From CAVORD01 sp963698535 (GTDB lineage: Bacteria; Bacteroidota; Bacteroidia; Bacteroidales; VadinHA17): a stretch of 64,000 nucleotides of DNA. Of the stretch, positions 1 to 7,754 are shown piece after piece. Position numbers and translations under genes: made by a program. The stretch spans positions 1,054,001 through 1,118,000 of the forward strand of contig CAVORD010000001.1 in the NCBI GenBank assembly GCA_963698535.1, written 5' to 3'. Numbering within the stretch: the stretch's first letter is position 1; each line of letters opens with the position of its first letter. A model generated the notes under the pieces. It had not been told where the DNA came from, searched no databases, and saw only the letters and a program-made list of their open reading frames with translations.

Positions 1-275
1 CATTAACAGATAATCACTTAAAGTTTTTTTGGGTTTCGATTGAAATAGTATCAGGTAAAACAGAGCCTGAACTGAACCTAACAATGAAATTATGGCCATA
101 ATTTGTTGTCAGTCTTATGTGGATTATTAACACAACACATAGCTAAGAAACAGTAGTAAAATACTTAATAAAGATTATAATATTTCGGCACAATTTAAAT
201 GTTTTGCTTCTATATTGTATATTTCATTATTCTACCAGGCTTCATTTTATGAGAACAACTCACTATTATAAAAAG
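1..275. other. gene-free window edge
   Basis: No convincing coding region, RNA gene or repeat is visible on either strand here. The stretch is AT-rich and ends in a strong hairpin terminator, so it may be the 3' untranslated tail of a plus-strand gene lying before the window. Confidence 0.6.
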
Positions 276-306
276 AAGCATCCCGGAAACGGGGTGCTTT
301 TTTTTT
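276..306. terminator. bidirectional intrinsic terminator
   Basis: A 10-bp stem (276-285 with 290-299, one G-T pair) closes on a GAAA tetraloop and is followed by a T run to 306 on plus. Read on minus, the same hairpin is followed by a T-rich stretch, so it can also end transcripts of the minus-strand exporter gene that stops at 550. Confidence 0.85.
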
Positions 307-410
307 GCAATTCCAACTAAAGGTAACCTGTAACTTGAAAAATCCACCTTTAAAAATCGCCAACGTCACAGTCTGGCACTTCTCTAAATTGGATCTCAAA
401 AAAAATTCTT

Positions 411-456
411 TTAACCGCAAAGGGCGCCAAGGTAAAACACTAAGCTCGCAAAGAAT
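411..456. repeat. CGCAAAG-type short intergenic repeat
   Basis: The stretch contains three degenerate units of the type cGCAAAG/gCCAAGG spaced by about 10 to 20 bases. From memory, similar CGCAAAG-rich patches are scattered between genes in many Bacteroidota genomes; only one copy lies in this window, so dispersal cannot be shown here. Confidence 0.4.
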
Positions 457-500
457 ACATTCAACTATTATAAGAATAGAGACTATAATGAGCTCGCTTC

Positions 501-550
501 CCTCAATTCAACCACTTAACCAATCAACTATTCAACCAATCAACCCCCTC
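501..550. repeat. short tandem repeat, TCAACCA-type units
   Basis: About five degenerate copies of a unit close to TTCAACCAAT run head to tail and stop exactly at the last codon of the minus-strand exporter gene. The stretch is nearly free of G, which gives strong strand asymmetry. No function is evident. Confidence 0.55.
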
Positions 551-2370
551 TAATCCAGTGCCTGATACTTATGCAGCTTATAATAATGGCCCTTCTTCTT
601 AAGCAGCTCATTGTGAGTGCCCTCCTCTACAATCCTGCCATCGTCAATGACCACTATCTTGTCGGCATGCTGGATGGTTGAAAGCCTATGTGCAATAACA
701 ATGGATGTCCTGTTCTTCATCAGGTTGACAATAGCATCCTGCACAAGTCTCTCCGACTCGGTATCGAGGGCAGAGGTGGCCTCATCGAGTATCAGGATAG
801 GTGGATTGGCGAGCACAGCCCTGGCGATGCTAATGCGCTGACGCTGTCCTCCGCTGAGTTTACTTCCTGACTCTCCTACCCCTGTATCATAACCTTCCTC
901 CGTTTCCACAATAAATTCGTGGGCATTAGCTATGCGTGCAGCTGATTCAACGTCTGATCCTACTGCGCCGTTCCTGCCGAATGCTATATTCCCTGTAAAA
1001 CTGTCATTGAACAGTATCGGATTCTGGCTTACAATGCCCATCATGCTGCGCAGACTCTTGACCTTTATATCCCTGATGTCAATACCATCAACCAGAATTG
1101 ACCCTTTATCGACATCCATGAACCGTGGTATAAGATCAACCATGGTCGACTTGCCCCCACCCGATTTACCAACAAGTGCTATTGTCTCTCCCTTATTTAT
1201 CTTAAGGTTAATATCCCTGAGCACAGGTTCCGTACCATATGAGAACCAAACATTACGGAACTCAATGGAGTGACCGAACTCAACCTTATCAACAGCATCC
1301 TCCTTTTCATGGATCTTCTCGTCGGCATCCAGAATATCCTCTATCCTCTCCATCGAAGCCATACCCTTCAGTATATTAAAATAGCTGGTTGTCAGGTTTT
1401 TAACAGGCGGTATCAGCTGTGAGAAGACTATCAGGTATGCAATGAGCTTATCAGGTGTCATGGTACCTGTTCCCCTGATGGCCAGTATGCCGCCATAGTA
1501 CATAAGGAGCATAACAACGATAGTCGACAGGAACTCGCTCAGCGGAGATGCCAGATATCTTTTTCTTGTTACTCTTCTGAAAATCTTGGTGAATTTCTCA
1601 TTAGACTGAGAAAACTGACCGGTCATCTGCTCCTCAGCATTGAAGCCCTTTATGATCCTCAGCCCCGACAATGTCTCCTCGACAACGGAAAGAAGCTTCC
1701 CCAGATTCTGCTGACCTATTCTGGATGCTGATTTAAGTGTTTTTCCGACCTTGCCAATAAGTATCCCGCTCACGGGAAGTAGTATGAGGGCAAAAAGTGT
1801 TAGCTGAAGACTGCTGCTGAAGAGATATCCTAAAAATATCAGAATGGTAATAGGGTCTCTGAAGAGCATAGTAAGCGATGCCATCACTGACGCCTCAACC
1901 TCCTGAACATCGTTCGACACCCTGGTCATAATGTCACCCTTGCGTGAGTCGGAGAAGAAAGAGAGAGGTAACCTCAGCACTTTTGCATACATCGACCTTC
2001 GCATATCCCTTACCGTACCTGCCCTAAGGTATGCCATACTGTTATTGGCAAGAAAGATGAAACCATTCTTGAACAGGCTCGCCACAATAACGATCATACT
2101 TACAATGAATAGTGTCCTTGCCTGCCCGTATTCAGCTACAAAGAGTGAGAAGTTGTAGTTAAGAAAATCGGATATCCACTTGGTAGTATACTCCATTTTA
2201 CCAGGCTCTGGATAAGCCTCAACATTATTGAAGAGAACCCTTAAAAATGGTGCAGCCAGGGTGTATGTAAAAAGTGCGAAGACCGCACTCAGGAGGTTAT
2301 AAATGATGTTCTGCGCAGCCTGCCACTTATAAGGTATTATATACTTCAGCAGTATCCTTATGCTCTTCAT
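550..2370 (-). CDS. MsbA-like ABC exporter (half transporter)
   Basis: This is a 606-residue fused permease/ATPase of the ABC-B type, the family that flips lipid A core or exports drugs at the inner membrane as a homodimer. The membrane domain spans about residues 15-325 with six likely helices. The ATPase domain follows: Walker A GKSGGGKS at 401-408, Q-loop Q449, signature LSGGQRQR at 505-512, Walker B ILILDEATSALD at 525-536 and the switch histidine at 561. All catalytic motifs are intact. It starts two bases after the purB stop, so the pair is probably one transcript. Lipid A transport is plausible because lpxB is encoded elsewhere in the window, but sequence alone does not separate it from multidrug exporters of the same family. 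Confidence 0.9.
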   Translation of the reverse strand: MKSIRILLKYIIPYKWQAAQNIIYNLLSAVFALFTYTLAAPFLRVLFNNVEAYPEPGKMEYTTKWISDFLNYNFSLFVAEYGQARTLFIVSMIVIVASLFKNGFIFLANNSMAYLRAGTVRDMRRSMYAKVLRLPLSFFSDSRKGDIMTRVSNDVQEVEASVMASLTMLFRDPITILIFLGYLFSSSLQLTLFALILLPVSGILIGKVGKTLKSASRIGQQNLGKLLSVVEETLSGLRIIKGFNAEEQMTGQFSQSNEKFTKIFRRVTRKRYLASPLSEFLSTIVVMLLMYYGGILAIRGTGTMTPDKLIAYLIVFSQLIPPVKNLTTSYFNILKGMASMERIEDILDADEKIHEKEDAVDKVEFGHSIEFRNVWFSYGTEPVLRDINLKINKGETIALVGKSGGGKSTMVDLIPRFMDVDKGSILVDGIDIRDIKVKSLRSMMGIVSQNPILFNDSFTGNIAFGRNGAVGSDVESAARIANAHEFIVETEEGYDTGVGESGSKLSGGQRQRISIARAVLANPPILILDEATSALDTESERLVQDAIVNLMKNRTSIVIAHRLSTIQHADKIVVIDDGRIVEEGTHNELLKKKGHYYKLHKYQALD

Positions 2371-2372
2371 AC

Positions 2373-3716
2373 CTACTTACCTGTATAATTAAAAGGTGTG
2401 ATGCTTTTCAGCCTCTTCTTCAATTCTTCATCTATCGCGAGCTTGTCGATAAAGCTATCGAAGCTCTCTCTGGTTATCTTCTCGCCTGTCCGGGTCAGTT
2501 CAAGAAGTGCTTCATAGGGTTTAGGGTAGCCCTCTTTGCGTAAAATTGTCTGTATAGCCTCAGAAATAACCACATAGTTGTTGCTAAGATCTTCATTTAG
2601 TTTGGTCTCATTGACGACCAGTTTATTAAGACCTCTTTCAAGGGCTCTCCATGCTATAAGACTATGAGCCAAAGGAATGCCTATATTCCTTAATACTGTT
2701 GAATCGGTAAGATCGCGTTGCAACCTGCTTACCGGAAGTTTCGATCCGATAAAGGAGGCTGCTGCATTAGCTAGCCCCAGATTACCCTCCCCATTCTCAA
2801 AATCGATAGGGTTGATCTTGTGAGGCATGGCCGAGGATCCTATCTCTCCTTTTATTGCTTTCTGTTTGAAGTAATCCATAGAGATATAGCTCCAGAAATC
2901 CCTTGCCATATCTATAAGGATCGTATTAATTCTGGCCAGCGTGTCAAGCCAGGCAGCCAGATTATCATAATGATCTATCTGCGTTGTAGGAAAGGAGCGT
3001 TTCAGTCCCAGCTTTTTCTCCAGAAACGTGTCGGCAAACTTATGCCAGTCAATTTCAGGATAGGCAGCGAAATGAGCATTGAAATTACCTGTGGCGCCAC
3101 CAAATTTACCCTGCCATGGGATATGGTCAAAATGGGCCATCTGATTTCTTATACGGACTGTAAATACTTCTATCTCTTTCCCTAGTTTTGTCGGAGAGGC
3201 CGGTTGTCCATGTGTTCTGGCAAGCATGGGTATATCTTTCCACTCCCGCACCAGGGCCTCCAGTTTTGCGACCAGGTCATTCAGCGCAGGAAGCAAAACA
3301 TTGTCGAATGAGTCACGAAGCGACAAAGGGATCGCAGTGTTGTTTATATCCTGTGATGTCAGCCCGAAATGAATATATTCGCTCCACTTCTGCAATCCCA
3401 GAGCGGTGAATTTCTCCTTCAGAAAATATTCCACCGCCTTTACATCGTGATTGGTAACCGACTCAATCTCTTTTACTTTTAAAGCATCACCCTCACTGAA
3501 TTCAGAATATATCTTCCGTATCTGCTCAAACCTGGTAACAGGAAAGTCCGACAGATTAGCAGGCTTCTCCTCACAAAGGGCAATAAAATATTCTGTTTCC
3601 ACAAATACCCTGTATCTGATGAGTCCAAATTCAGAGAGGAAAGGAGCCAGACCCGAAGTGATCTTCCTGTACCTTCCATCGACAGGACCAATTGCAGTTA
3701 GACTATTAAGCTCCAT
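2373..3716 (-). CDS. purB: adenylosuccinate lyase
   Basis: This 447-residue enzyme removes fumarate from SAICAR and from adenylosuccinate in purine synthesis. Family hallmarks are present in order: TSQDINNT at 120-127, the THGQPASPT segment with the likely general-acid histidine H169, and the flexible signature loop GSSAMPHKINP at 293-303 with the catalytic serine. Length matches the longer, E. coli-like PurB (about 456). It is the first gene of a two-gene minus-strand unit with the ABC exporter and is divergent from mqnA. The start ATG lies 36 bases after a TATTTTTG -7 element on the same strand. Assignment is secure. Confidence 0.97.
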   Translation of the reverse strand: MELNSLTAIGPVDGRYRKITSGLAPFLSEFGLIRYRVFVETEYFIALCEEKPANLSDFPVTRFEQIRKIYSEFSEGDALKVKEIESVTNHDVKAVEYFLKEKFTALGLQKWSEYIHFGLTSQDINNTAIPLSLRDSFDNVLLPALNDLVAKLEALVREWKDIPMLARTHGQPASPTKLGKEIEVFTVRIRNQMAHFDHIPWQGKFGGATGNFNAHFAAYPEIDWHKFADTFLEKKLGLKRSFPTTQIDHYDNLAAWLDTLARINTILIDMARDFWSYISMDYFKQKAIKGEIGSSAMPHKINPIDFENGEGNLGLANAAASFIGSKLPVSRLQRDLTDSTVLRNIGIPLAHSLIAWRALERGLNKLVVNETKLNEDLSNNYVVISEAIQTILRKEGYPKPYEALLELTRTGEKITRESFDSFIDKLAIDEELKKRLKSITPFNYTGK

Positions 3717-3751
3717 TGCTCAGATTTTAAGATGTGAATTAAAAGAGATAA

Positions 3752-3759
3752 CAAAAATA
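3752..3759 (-). promoter_or_regulatory. Bacteroidota -7 promoter element for purB
   Basis: On minus the bases read TATTTTTG, a perfect match to TAnnTTTG, 36 bases before the purB ATG. No clear TTTG -33 box was found at the usual spacing. Confidence 0.55.
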
Positions 3760-3835
3760 GCATTTTACGCTGTTAAAAAGGTCTAATTTCGTAAATTCGA
3801 TGATTCAATAATGCTCAAAGAACCGGAATGAAGAG

Positions 3836-4327
3836 ATGGGAAAGATAAGAGTATCCTCAGTCAAGTATATAAACAGCTACCCCTTTATATTTGGATTAAA
3901 CAGTAAACTCAGGCAGGATTCGTATGAACTGATCACCGAACACCCTTCGGAATGTGCCAGGAGTCTCATTAACGGAACTGTTGATATTGGCCTTGTTCCG
4001 GTGGCTTCAATGCCCCTTATCAAATCGCCCAGAATAATATCAAAATACTGCATCGGCACAAACAGTCCGGTAAAAACTGTCCTCCTCCTTTCGCATGTAC
4101 CGTTCAATGAAATAGAAAAGATATGGCTTGACTACCGTTCGATGACATCGGTACAACTGGTAAAGGTTCTTGCAGCCAATCACTGGAACCATACACCAAT
4201 GTGGGAGCAGACAAGCACCGGTTTTGAATTAAAAGGTGTAGGAGCTAAAGAGGGTGTTGTTCTTATCGGAGACCAGTGTTTCAGGCTGGCAACGGAATTC
4301 GCCTATCCGATACGATCTTGCCACTGA
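3836..4327 (+). CDS. mqnA: chorismate dehydratase MqnA, N-terminal part (frame-broken)
   Basis: These 163 codons encode the first two thirds of MqnA, the first enzyme of the futalosine menaquinone pathway, which dehydrates chorismate to 3-enolpyruvylbenzoate. Family features are the start KIRVSSVKYINSYPF and the segment DIGLVPVASMP, in a periplasmic-binding-protein-like fold. The frame ends early, just after GDQCFRLATEF, while the expected continuation YDLATEWKKLTGLPFVFA lies one base out of phase (see 4254-4583). Together the two parts give about 248 residues, a normal MqnA length. The break equals one extra base between about 4290 and 4320. It may be a sequencing error or a real lesion; no slippery site is obvious at the stop. 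Confidence 0.85.
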   Translation: MGKIRVSSVKYINSYPFIFGLNSKLRQDSYELITEHPSECARSLINGTVDIGLVPVASMPLIKSPRIISKYCIGTNSPVKTVLLLSHVPFNEIEKIWLDYRSMTSVQLVKVLAANHWNHTPMWEQTSTGFELKGVGAKEGVVLIGDQCFRLATEFAYPIRSCH

Positions 4328-4583
4328 ATGGAAAAAACTTACCGGTCTGCCTTTCGTATTTGCCTGCTGGGTTGGCAACAGTGATATTCCAGAGCAGTTT
4401 ATTACGGAATTCGAAGAGGCCCTGGAATACGGGGTAAATAATATTGATTTATCTGTCGACAGCTTTACCCTGCCATCTGCTTTAACGAGAGCAGAAATAT
4501 TAGACTATCTTTATAATAACATCAGTTTTCCCTTCGGTGATGATAAAAGGGAAGCTATGGAAATGTTTCTCAACCTTAAATAA
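4254..4583 (+). CDS. mqnA: chorismate dehydratase MqnA, C-terminal part (frame-broken)
   Basis: The authentic MqnA-like part begins around codon 12 of this frame, near 4290, with PIRYDLATEWKKLTGLPF, and runs to the natural C-terminus EAMEMFLNLK. The preceding codons overlap the upstream frame and are not expected to be native. No independent ribosome binding site is evident, so separate translation as a functional protein is unlikely. It is followed after 11 bases by the NfeD-type protease gene. If the extra base is an assembly error, 3836-4583 is one intact gene. Confidence 0.8.
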   Translation: MLFLSETSVSGWQRNSPIRYDLATEWKKLTGLPFVFACWVGNSDIPEQFITEFEEALEYGVNNIDLSVDSFTLPSALTRAEILDYLYNNISFPFGDDKREAMEMFLNLK

Positions 4584-4594
4584 TAATAAAGGAA

Positions 4595-6004
4595 ATGAAT
4601 TCAAAAAGCCTTATTAAAATACCTCTGTTGCTTCTGATCATATTATTTGGCTATACATCATCTGCACAGGAACCAGGGAAAAAGGTGGTTTATACCTTTG
4701 AGATCAAGGAGATGATCGCAGCTCCTGTCTGGAGGACCACCAAGAAGAGCCTGGAGGAGGCAAAAAGGATTGATGCAGACTATATCTTCATCCACATGAA
4801 TACGTATGGTGGTCAGGTAGATATTGCCGATTCCATAAGGACAGCCATACTCAATATTGATATTCCTGTCTACGTATTTGTCGACAACCAGGCAATATCG
4901 GCAGGAGCCCTTATAGCTATTGCCTGCGACTCTATCTTTATGAGACCGGGAGGAAGCATTGGTGCTGCCACTGTTGTTGACCAGACCGGCGCCCAGGTAC
5001 CGGATAAATACCAGTCGTTTATGCGTGGGATGATGAGATCGACCGCCGAGGCACATGGGAAATATCCTGTTGTTAAAAACGGTGATACCACGATGGTGTG
5101 GCACAGGGATCCGGATATTGCCCAGGCAATGGTCGATCCAAGGATAATTGTGGAGGGTGTTATTGACTCCGGTCAGGTACTAACTCTTACAGTACAGGAA
5201 GCCATCAACTTCGGATTTTGCGAAGGCGAATGCGAATCTCTTACTGAAGCGATAGAGAGGTCTGTCGGCAAAGAGTATACCATCTCCAGATTCATCCCTA
5301 CAGGAATGGAGAGGATGATACAGTTTCTTGTTAATCCGGTAGTTTCAGGATTATTGATAATGCTTATCATCGGAGGTATCTATTTTGAGTTGCAGACTCC
5401 GGGAATAGGTTTTCCCCTTGCTGCGGCAGTATTGGGAGCCGTATTATACTTTGCACCCTCCTACCTTGATAATCTTACTATTAACTGGCAGGTGATAGTT
5501 TTTATGGTTGGACTAATACTTATAGCTGTCGAAATATTTGCAATCCCGGGATTCGGGATAACCGGAATCCTTGGAATAATTTCTATCATCACCGCCCTGA
5601 CGTTCGGTATGGTCGACAAGATAGTCTTCAACTTCGGACCTACAGAAGATGGTGTTCGTGAGGTGCTTGTCTCTTTTGCGATTGTCCTCTTCTCAATGAT
5701 ACTGGCCTTTGTACTTTCTATCTGGGGTAGTAAAAAGCTATTCTCGCCCAATCGTCTTTTTGGAAGCCTTGCTCTTGAAAAGGTCCAGGATAACAGTGAA
5801 GGATATGTTAGTTTTGATGTTACCACCCAGAAGTCGCTTGTTGGTAAGAGCGGGGAAGCTCACACTGTACTGCGTCCCAGTGGTAAGGTGAAAATCAATA
5901 ATAAAGTATACGACGCCAGGGCCGAAGAGGGGTTTATAGACAGAGGATCGGTCATCATAGTGGTTAAGGAGGAGTCGGGACAGCTTTATGTTGTAAAAGA
6001 GTAG
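4595..6004 (+). CDS. NfeD/ClpP-class membrane serine protease
   Basis: This 469-residue protein has a signal peptide (residues 1-24, ending SSAQ), a ClpP-like serine protease domain at about 30-225, four or more membrane helices at about 245-375 and a C-terminal NfeD OB-fold at about 405-469. The likely nucleophile is S102 in QAISAGALIAIA and the general base K138 in PDKY, matching the Ser-Lys dyad known for archaeal NfeD-type proteases. Such proteins are placed beside stomatin-like proteins and linked to membrane protein quality control; no stomatin gene is adjacent here. The gene ends two bases before the next start. Confidence 0.9.
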   Translation: MNSKSLIKIPLLLLIILFGYTSSAQEPGKKVVYTFEIKEMIAAPVWRTTKKSLEEAKRIDADYIFIHMNTYGGQVDIADSIRTAILNIDIPVYVFVDNQAISAGALIAIACDSIFMRPGGSIGAATVVDQTGAQVPDKYQSFMRGMMRSTAEAHGKYPVVKNGDTTMVWHRDPDIAQAMVDPRIIVEGVIDSGQVLTLTVQEAINFGFCEGECESLTEAIERSVGKEYTISRFIPTGMERMIQFLVNPVVSGLLIMLIIGGIYFELQTPGIGFPLAAAVLGAVLYFAPSYLDNLTINWQVIVFMVGLILIAVEIFAIPGFGITGILGIISIITALTFGMVDKIVFNFGPTEDGVREVLVSFAIVLFSMILAFVLSIWGSKKLFSPNRLFGSLALEKVQDNSEGYVSFDVTTQKSLVGKSGEAHTVLRPSGKVKINNKVYDARAEEGFIDRGSVIIVVKEESGQLYVVKE

Positions 6005-6006
6005 CA

Positions 6007-6462
6007 GTGAAGGAATCGTTCTCAATAAGAAATTATAAAAAAGGTGATTTCAAAGCCATAGAGCAGCTTTGGAAAGAAACCGGGTTGGGAGGCCCGCAGA
6101 GAGGCGACACTGAGGCGATAGTTGAAGGGGCCATTGAACTGGGAGGTATATTCCTGGTAATGGTGTCAGATAAGGATAACAGGATCGCCGGCACCTCCTG
6201 GATAACCTTCGACGGAAGAAGGATGCACCTGCACCATTTTGGTATAGGTACACTGTACCAGGGTAATGGGCTGGCAAAAAAACTGCTCAACGAATCATTG
6301 AGGTTCGTGAAAAGCAAGGGTTACCAGGTTAAGATCGAAGTACATGACACTAACGACAGAGCCCTCAGGTTATATGAAAAAGCAGGGTTCAAACCACTTG
6401 GTGACTACCATGTGTATATGATCAGAGACCTGGAAAAATTAATAATTGAACTCATCGATTAG
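6007..6462 (+). CDS. GNAT-family N-acetyltransferase
   Basis: This 151-residue protein shows the single-domain GNAT pattern: the acetyl-CoA-binding turn near residues 84-92 (YQGNGLAKKLLNESL) and the late motif HDTNDRALRLYEKAGFKPLG at about 117-136. The acceptor substrate cannot be read from sequence. Translation starts at GTG 6007, two bases after the NfeD-type stop, which suggests coupled translation. The call to family level is firm; function is open. Confidence 0.85.
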   Translation: MKESFSIRNYKKGDFKAIEQLWKETGLGGPQRGDTEAIVEGAIELGGIFLVMVSDKDNRIAGTSWITFDGRRMHLHHFGIGTLYQGNGLAKKLLNESLRFVKSKGYQVKIEVHDTNDRALRLYEKAGFKPLGDYHVYMIRDLEKLIIELID

Positions 6463-6511
6463 ATTAGAATATATTATAGGCAATGAAGTTTTTTACTTCA
6501 GCATAATTAAG

Positions 6512-6519
6512 TAAATTTG
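6512..6519 (+). promoter_or_regulatory. Bacteroidota -7 promoter element (TAAATTTG)
   Basis: TAAATTTG matches TAnnTTTG perfectly and lies 42 bases before the ATG at 6562. A T-rich stretch at 6489-6494 sits where a -33 box is expected. A 6-bp inverted repeat, TGAAGT/ACTTCA at about 6484-6500, overlaps it and may end the preceding transcript. Confidence 0.6.
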
Positions 6520-6561
6520 TAAAGGGTATTACCCTTCAGAAGGAAACAGAAAAATTGGGAT

Positions 6562-6804
6562 ATGGCTAGAACAATCACATTCAACGAGTTGAGAAAGATC
6601 AAAGACAGTTTGCCCAGCGGTAGCATGAAAGTCATTGCTAACCGCCTTGATCTTAATGAGGACACAGTAAGGAATTATTTCGGAGGATGGAATTTCGACA
6701 AGGGAGAAAGTGCCGGAATAATCATGGAACAGGGACCCGACGGTGGTATTGTTACTCTTGAAGACACTACTATACTGGATCTGGCTGAGAGCATGTTAGA
6801 CTAA
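6562..6804 (+). CDS. small conserved HTH DNA-binding protein
   Basis: This 80-residue protein begins MARTITFNELRKIKDSL. A helix-turn-helix is likely at about 21-45, where KVIANRLDLNEDTVRNYFGG resembles a recognition helix preceded by a turn. The C-terminal half is acidic (GGIVTLEDTTILDLAESMLD). Proteins of this size and pattern recur in Bacteroidales as uncharacterised DNA-binding proteins. It has its own promoter and its own terminator, so it is probably monocistronic. Its targets are unknown. Confidence 0.75.
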   Translation: MARTITFNELRKIKDSLPSGSMKVIANRLDLNEDTVRNYFGGWNFDKGESAGIIMEQGPDGGIVTLEDTTILDLAESMLD

Positions 6805-6828
6805 CTGGTCTTTACCTTTTGCATTGTC

Positions 6829-6859
6829 AGGCAAGAGGATCTCCTTTTGCCTTTTTTTT
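6829..6859 (+). terminator. intrinsic terminator after the HTH gene
   Basis: An 11-bp stem (6829-6839 with 6842-6852, one mismatch) is followed by eight T to 6859. It lies 25 bases after the HTH stop and inside the 5' extension of the next open frame, which argues that the HD-domain gene starts after it at 6867. Confidence 0.8.
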
Positions 6860-6866
6860 GCCGAAT

Positions 6867-7673
6867 ATGGTAACCAAATACTTGACAGGGACGGAAAGAA
6901 AATACCGCCCTTTGGCAGAATCTGCCTGCTACAACTATTTCAATAACAAAGGACCATTTTCTCATGGTCCTGATCATCATTCCCGCGTATGGACCTTTGC
7001 AGGAGAGATATTGCTGGCGATCGAGAAGAGCGGTATCTCAATATCGATAAACGTTGTTGAAGCCCTCTTCTTCGCTGTTTGGTTTCATGATACGGGACTC
7101 ACAATCGACAGAGGGGAGATTCATGGTATCCACAGCAGGAATATTCTGACAGCGTTCCTGAAAAAAGAGGGTATCAACATTGTGATGAACAACGAAATGC
7201 TTTATGCCGTAGAATTTCACGACAGGAAGGAGGATGTTTATACCGGTAACCCCCACGACATACATACGGTACTCTCTGTTGCTGACGATCTTGATTCGTT
7301 TGGTGCTATAGGTGTCTACAGGTATCTCGATATCTACTCAAGGAGGTCAGTGCCGTTGTCCGAAATTATAACAAGAATAAGGAAGAACATGAGGACAAGG
7401 TACGACAACTTCATGTCGATGTACGACCATATACCTCTGCTCCCGGTAAAACATACTGCCAGATTCAATGTAGCAAACGATATCCTGAACAGCCTTGACC
7501 AAAATGGCAGCGACGGGCCGGGCCCACTGTCCAGGCTTTTATCCATTCTTGAATCAGAAGGCGATATACCCGTTACAGAGCTGACTAATAAATACTTATC
7601 AACGGAAGACGACCCGATGGTAAATGATTTTATGGCTTCTCTGAGAAATGAACTGTCCCTGTTCCCCGGCTAA
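6867..7673 (+). CDS. HD-domain protein (metal-dependent phosphohydrolase fold)
   Basis: From ATG 6867 the protein has 268 residues. An upstream ATG at 6819 is in frame, but a terminator hairpin lies between the two, so 6867 is preferred. HD-type metal ligands appear in order: H in GPDHHSRVW, the HD pair in AVWFHDTGL, further histidines in EIHGIHS and EFHDRKE, and the final aspartates in LSVADDLDSFG. This pattern fits HD hydrolases acting on nucleotides or cyclic nucleotides; the substrate is not predictable. There is no membrane segment. The C-terminal 80 residues are not recognised. Confidence 0.75.
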   Translation: MVTKYLTGTERKYRPLAESACYNYFNNKGPFSHGPDHHSRVWTFAGEILLAIEKSGISISINVVEALFFAVWFHDTGLTIDRGEIHGIHSRNILTAFLKKEGINIVMNNEMLYAVEFHDRKEDVYTGNPHDIHTVLSVADDLDSFGAIGVYRYLDIYSRRSVPLSEIITRIRKNMRTRYDNFMSMYDHIPLLPVKHTARFNVANDILNSLDQNGSDGPGPLSRLLSILESEGDIPVTELTNKYLSTEDDPMVNDFMASLRNELSLFPG

Positions 7674-7741
7674 ATCCGGCGGATGATAGCCTATGTTTAA
7701 AAACCTGAGAAATGGTTTTCATAAAATATATCTTTCGCTCT

Positions 7742-7749
7742 TAAATTTG
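7742..7749 (+). promoter_or_regulatory. -7 promoter element, possibly leaderless
   Basis: TAAATTTG matches TAnnTTTG perfectly but ends only five bases before the ATG at 7755. Transcription starting about seven bases downstream of the element would begin at or next to the start codon. A TTTTC at 7716-7720 is a possible -33 box. Confidence 0.5.
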
Positions 7750-7754
7750 AAAAT

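Noticed and set aside
305..553. 82-codon plus-strand open frame at the left end
   Set aside because: It starts at TTG, runs straight through both low-complexity repeats and ends inside the exporter gene; the predicted protein has no family resemblance.
6819..6866. N-terminal extension of the HD-domain protein
   Set aside because: A strong intrinsic terminator (6829-6859) lies in this segment, so ATG 6867 is the better start.
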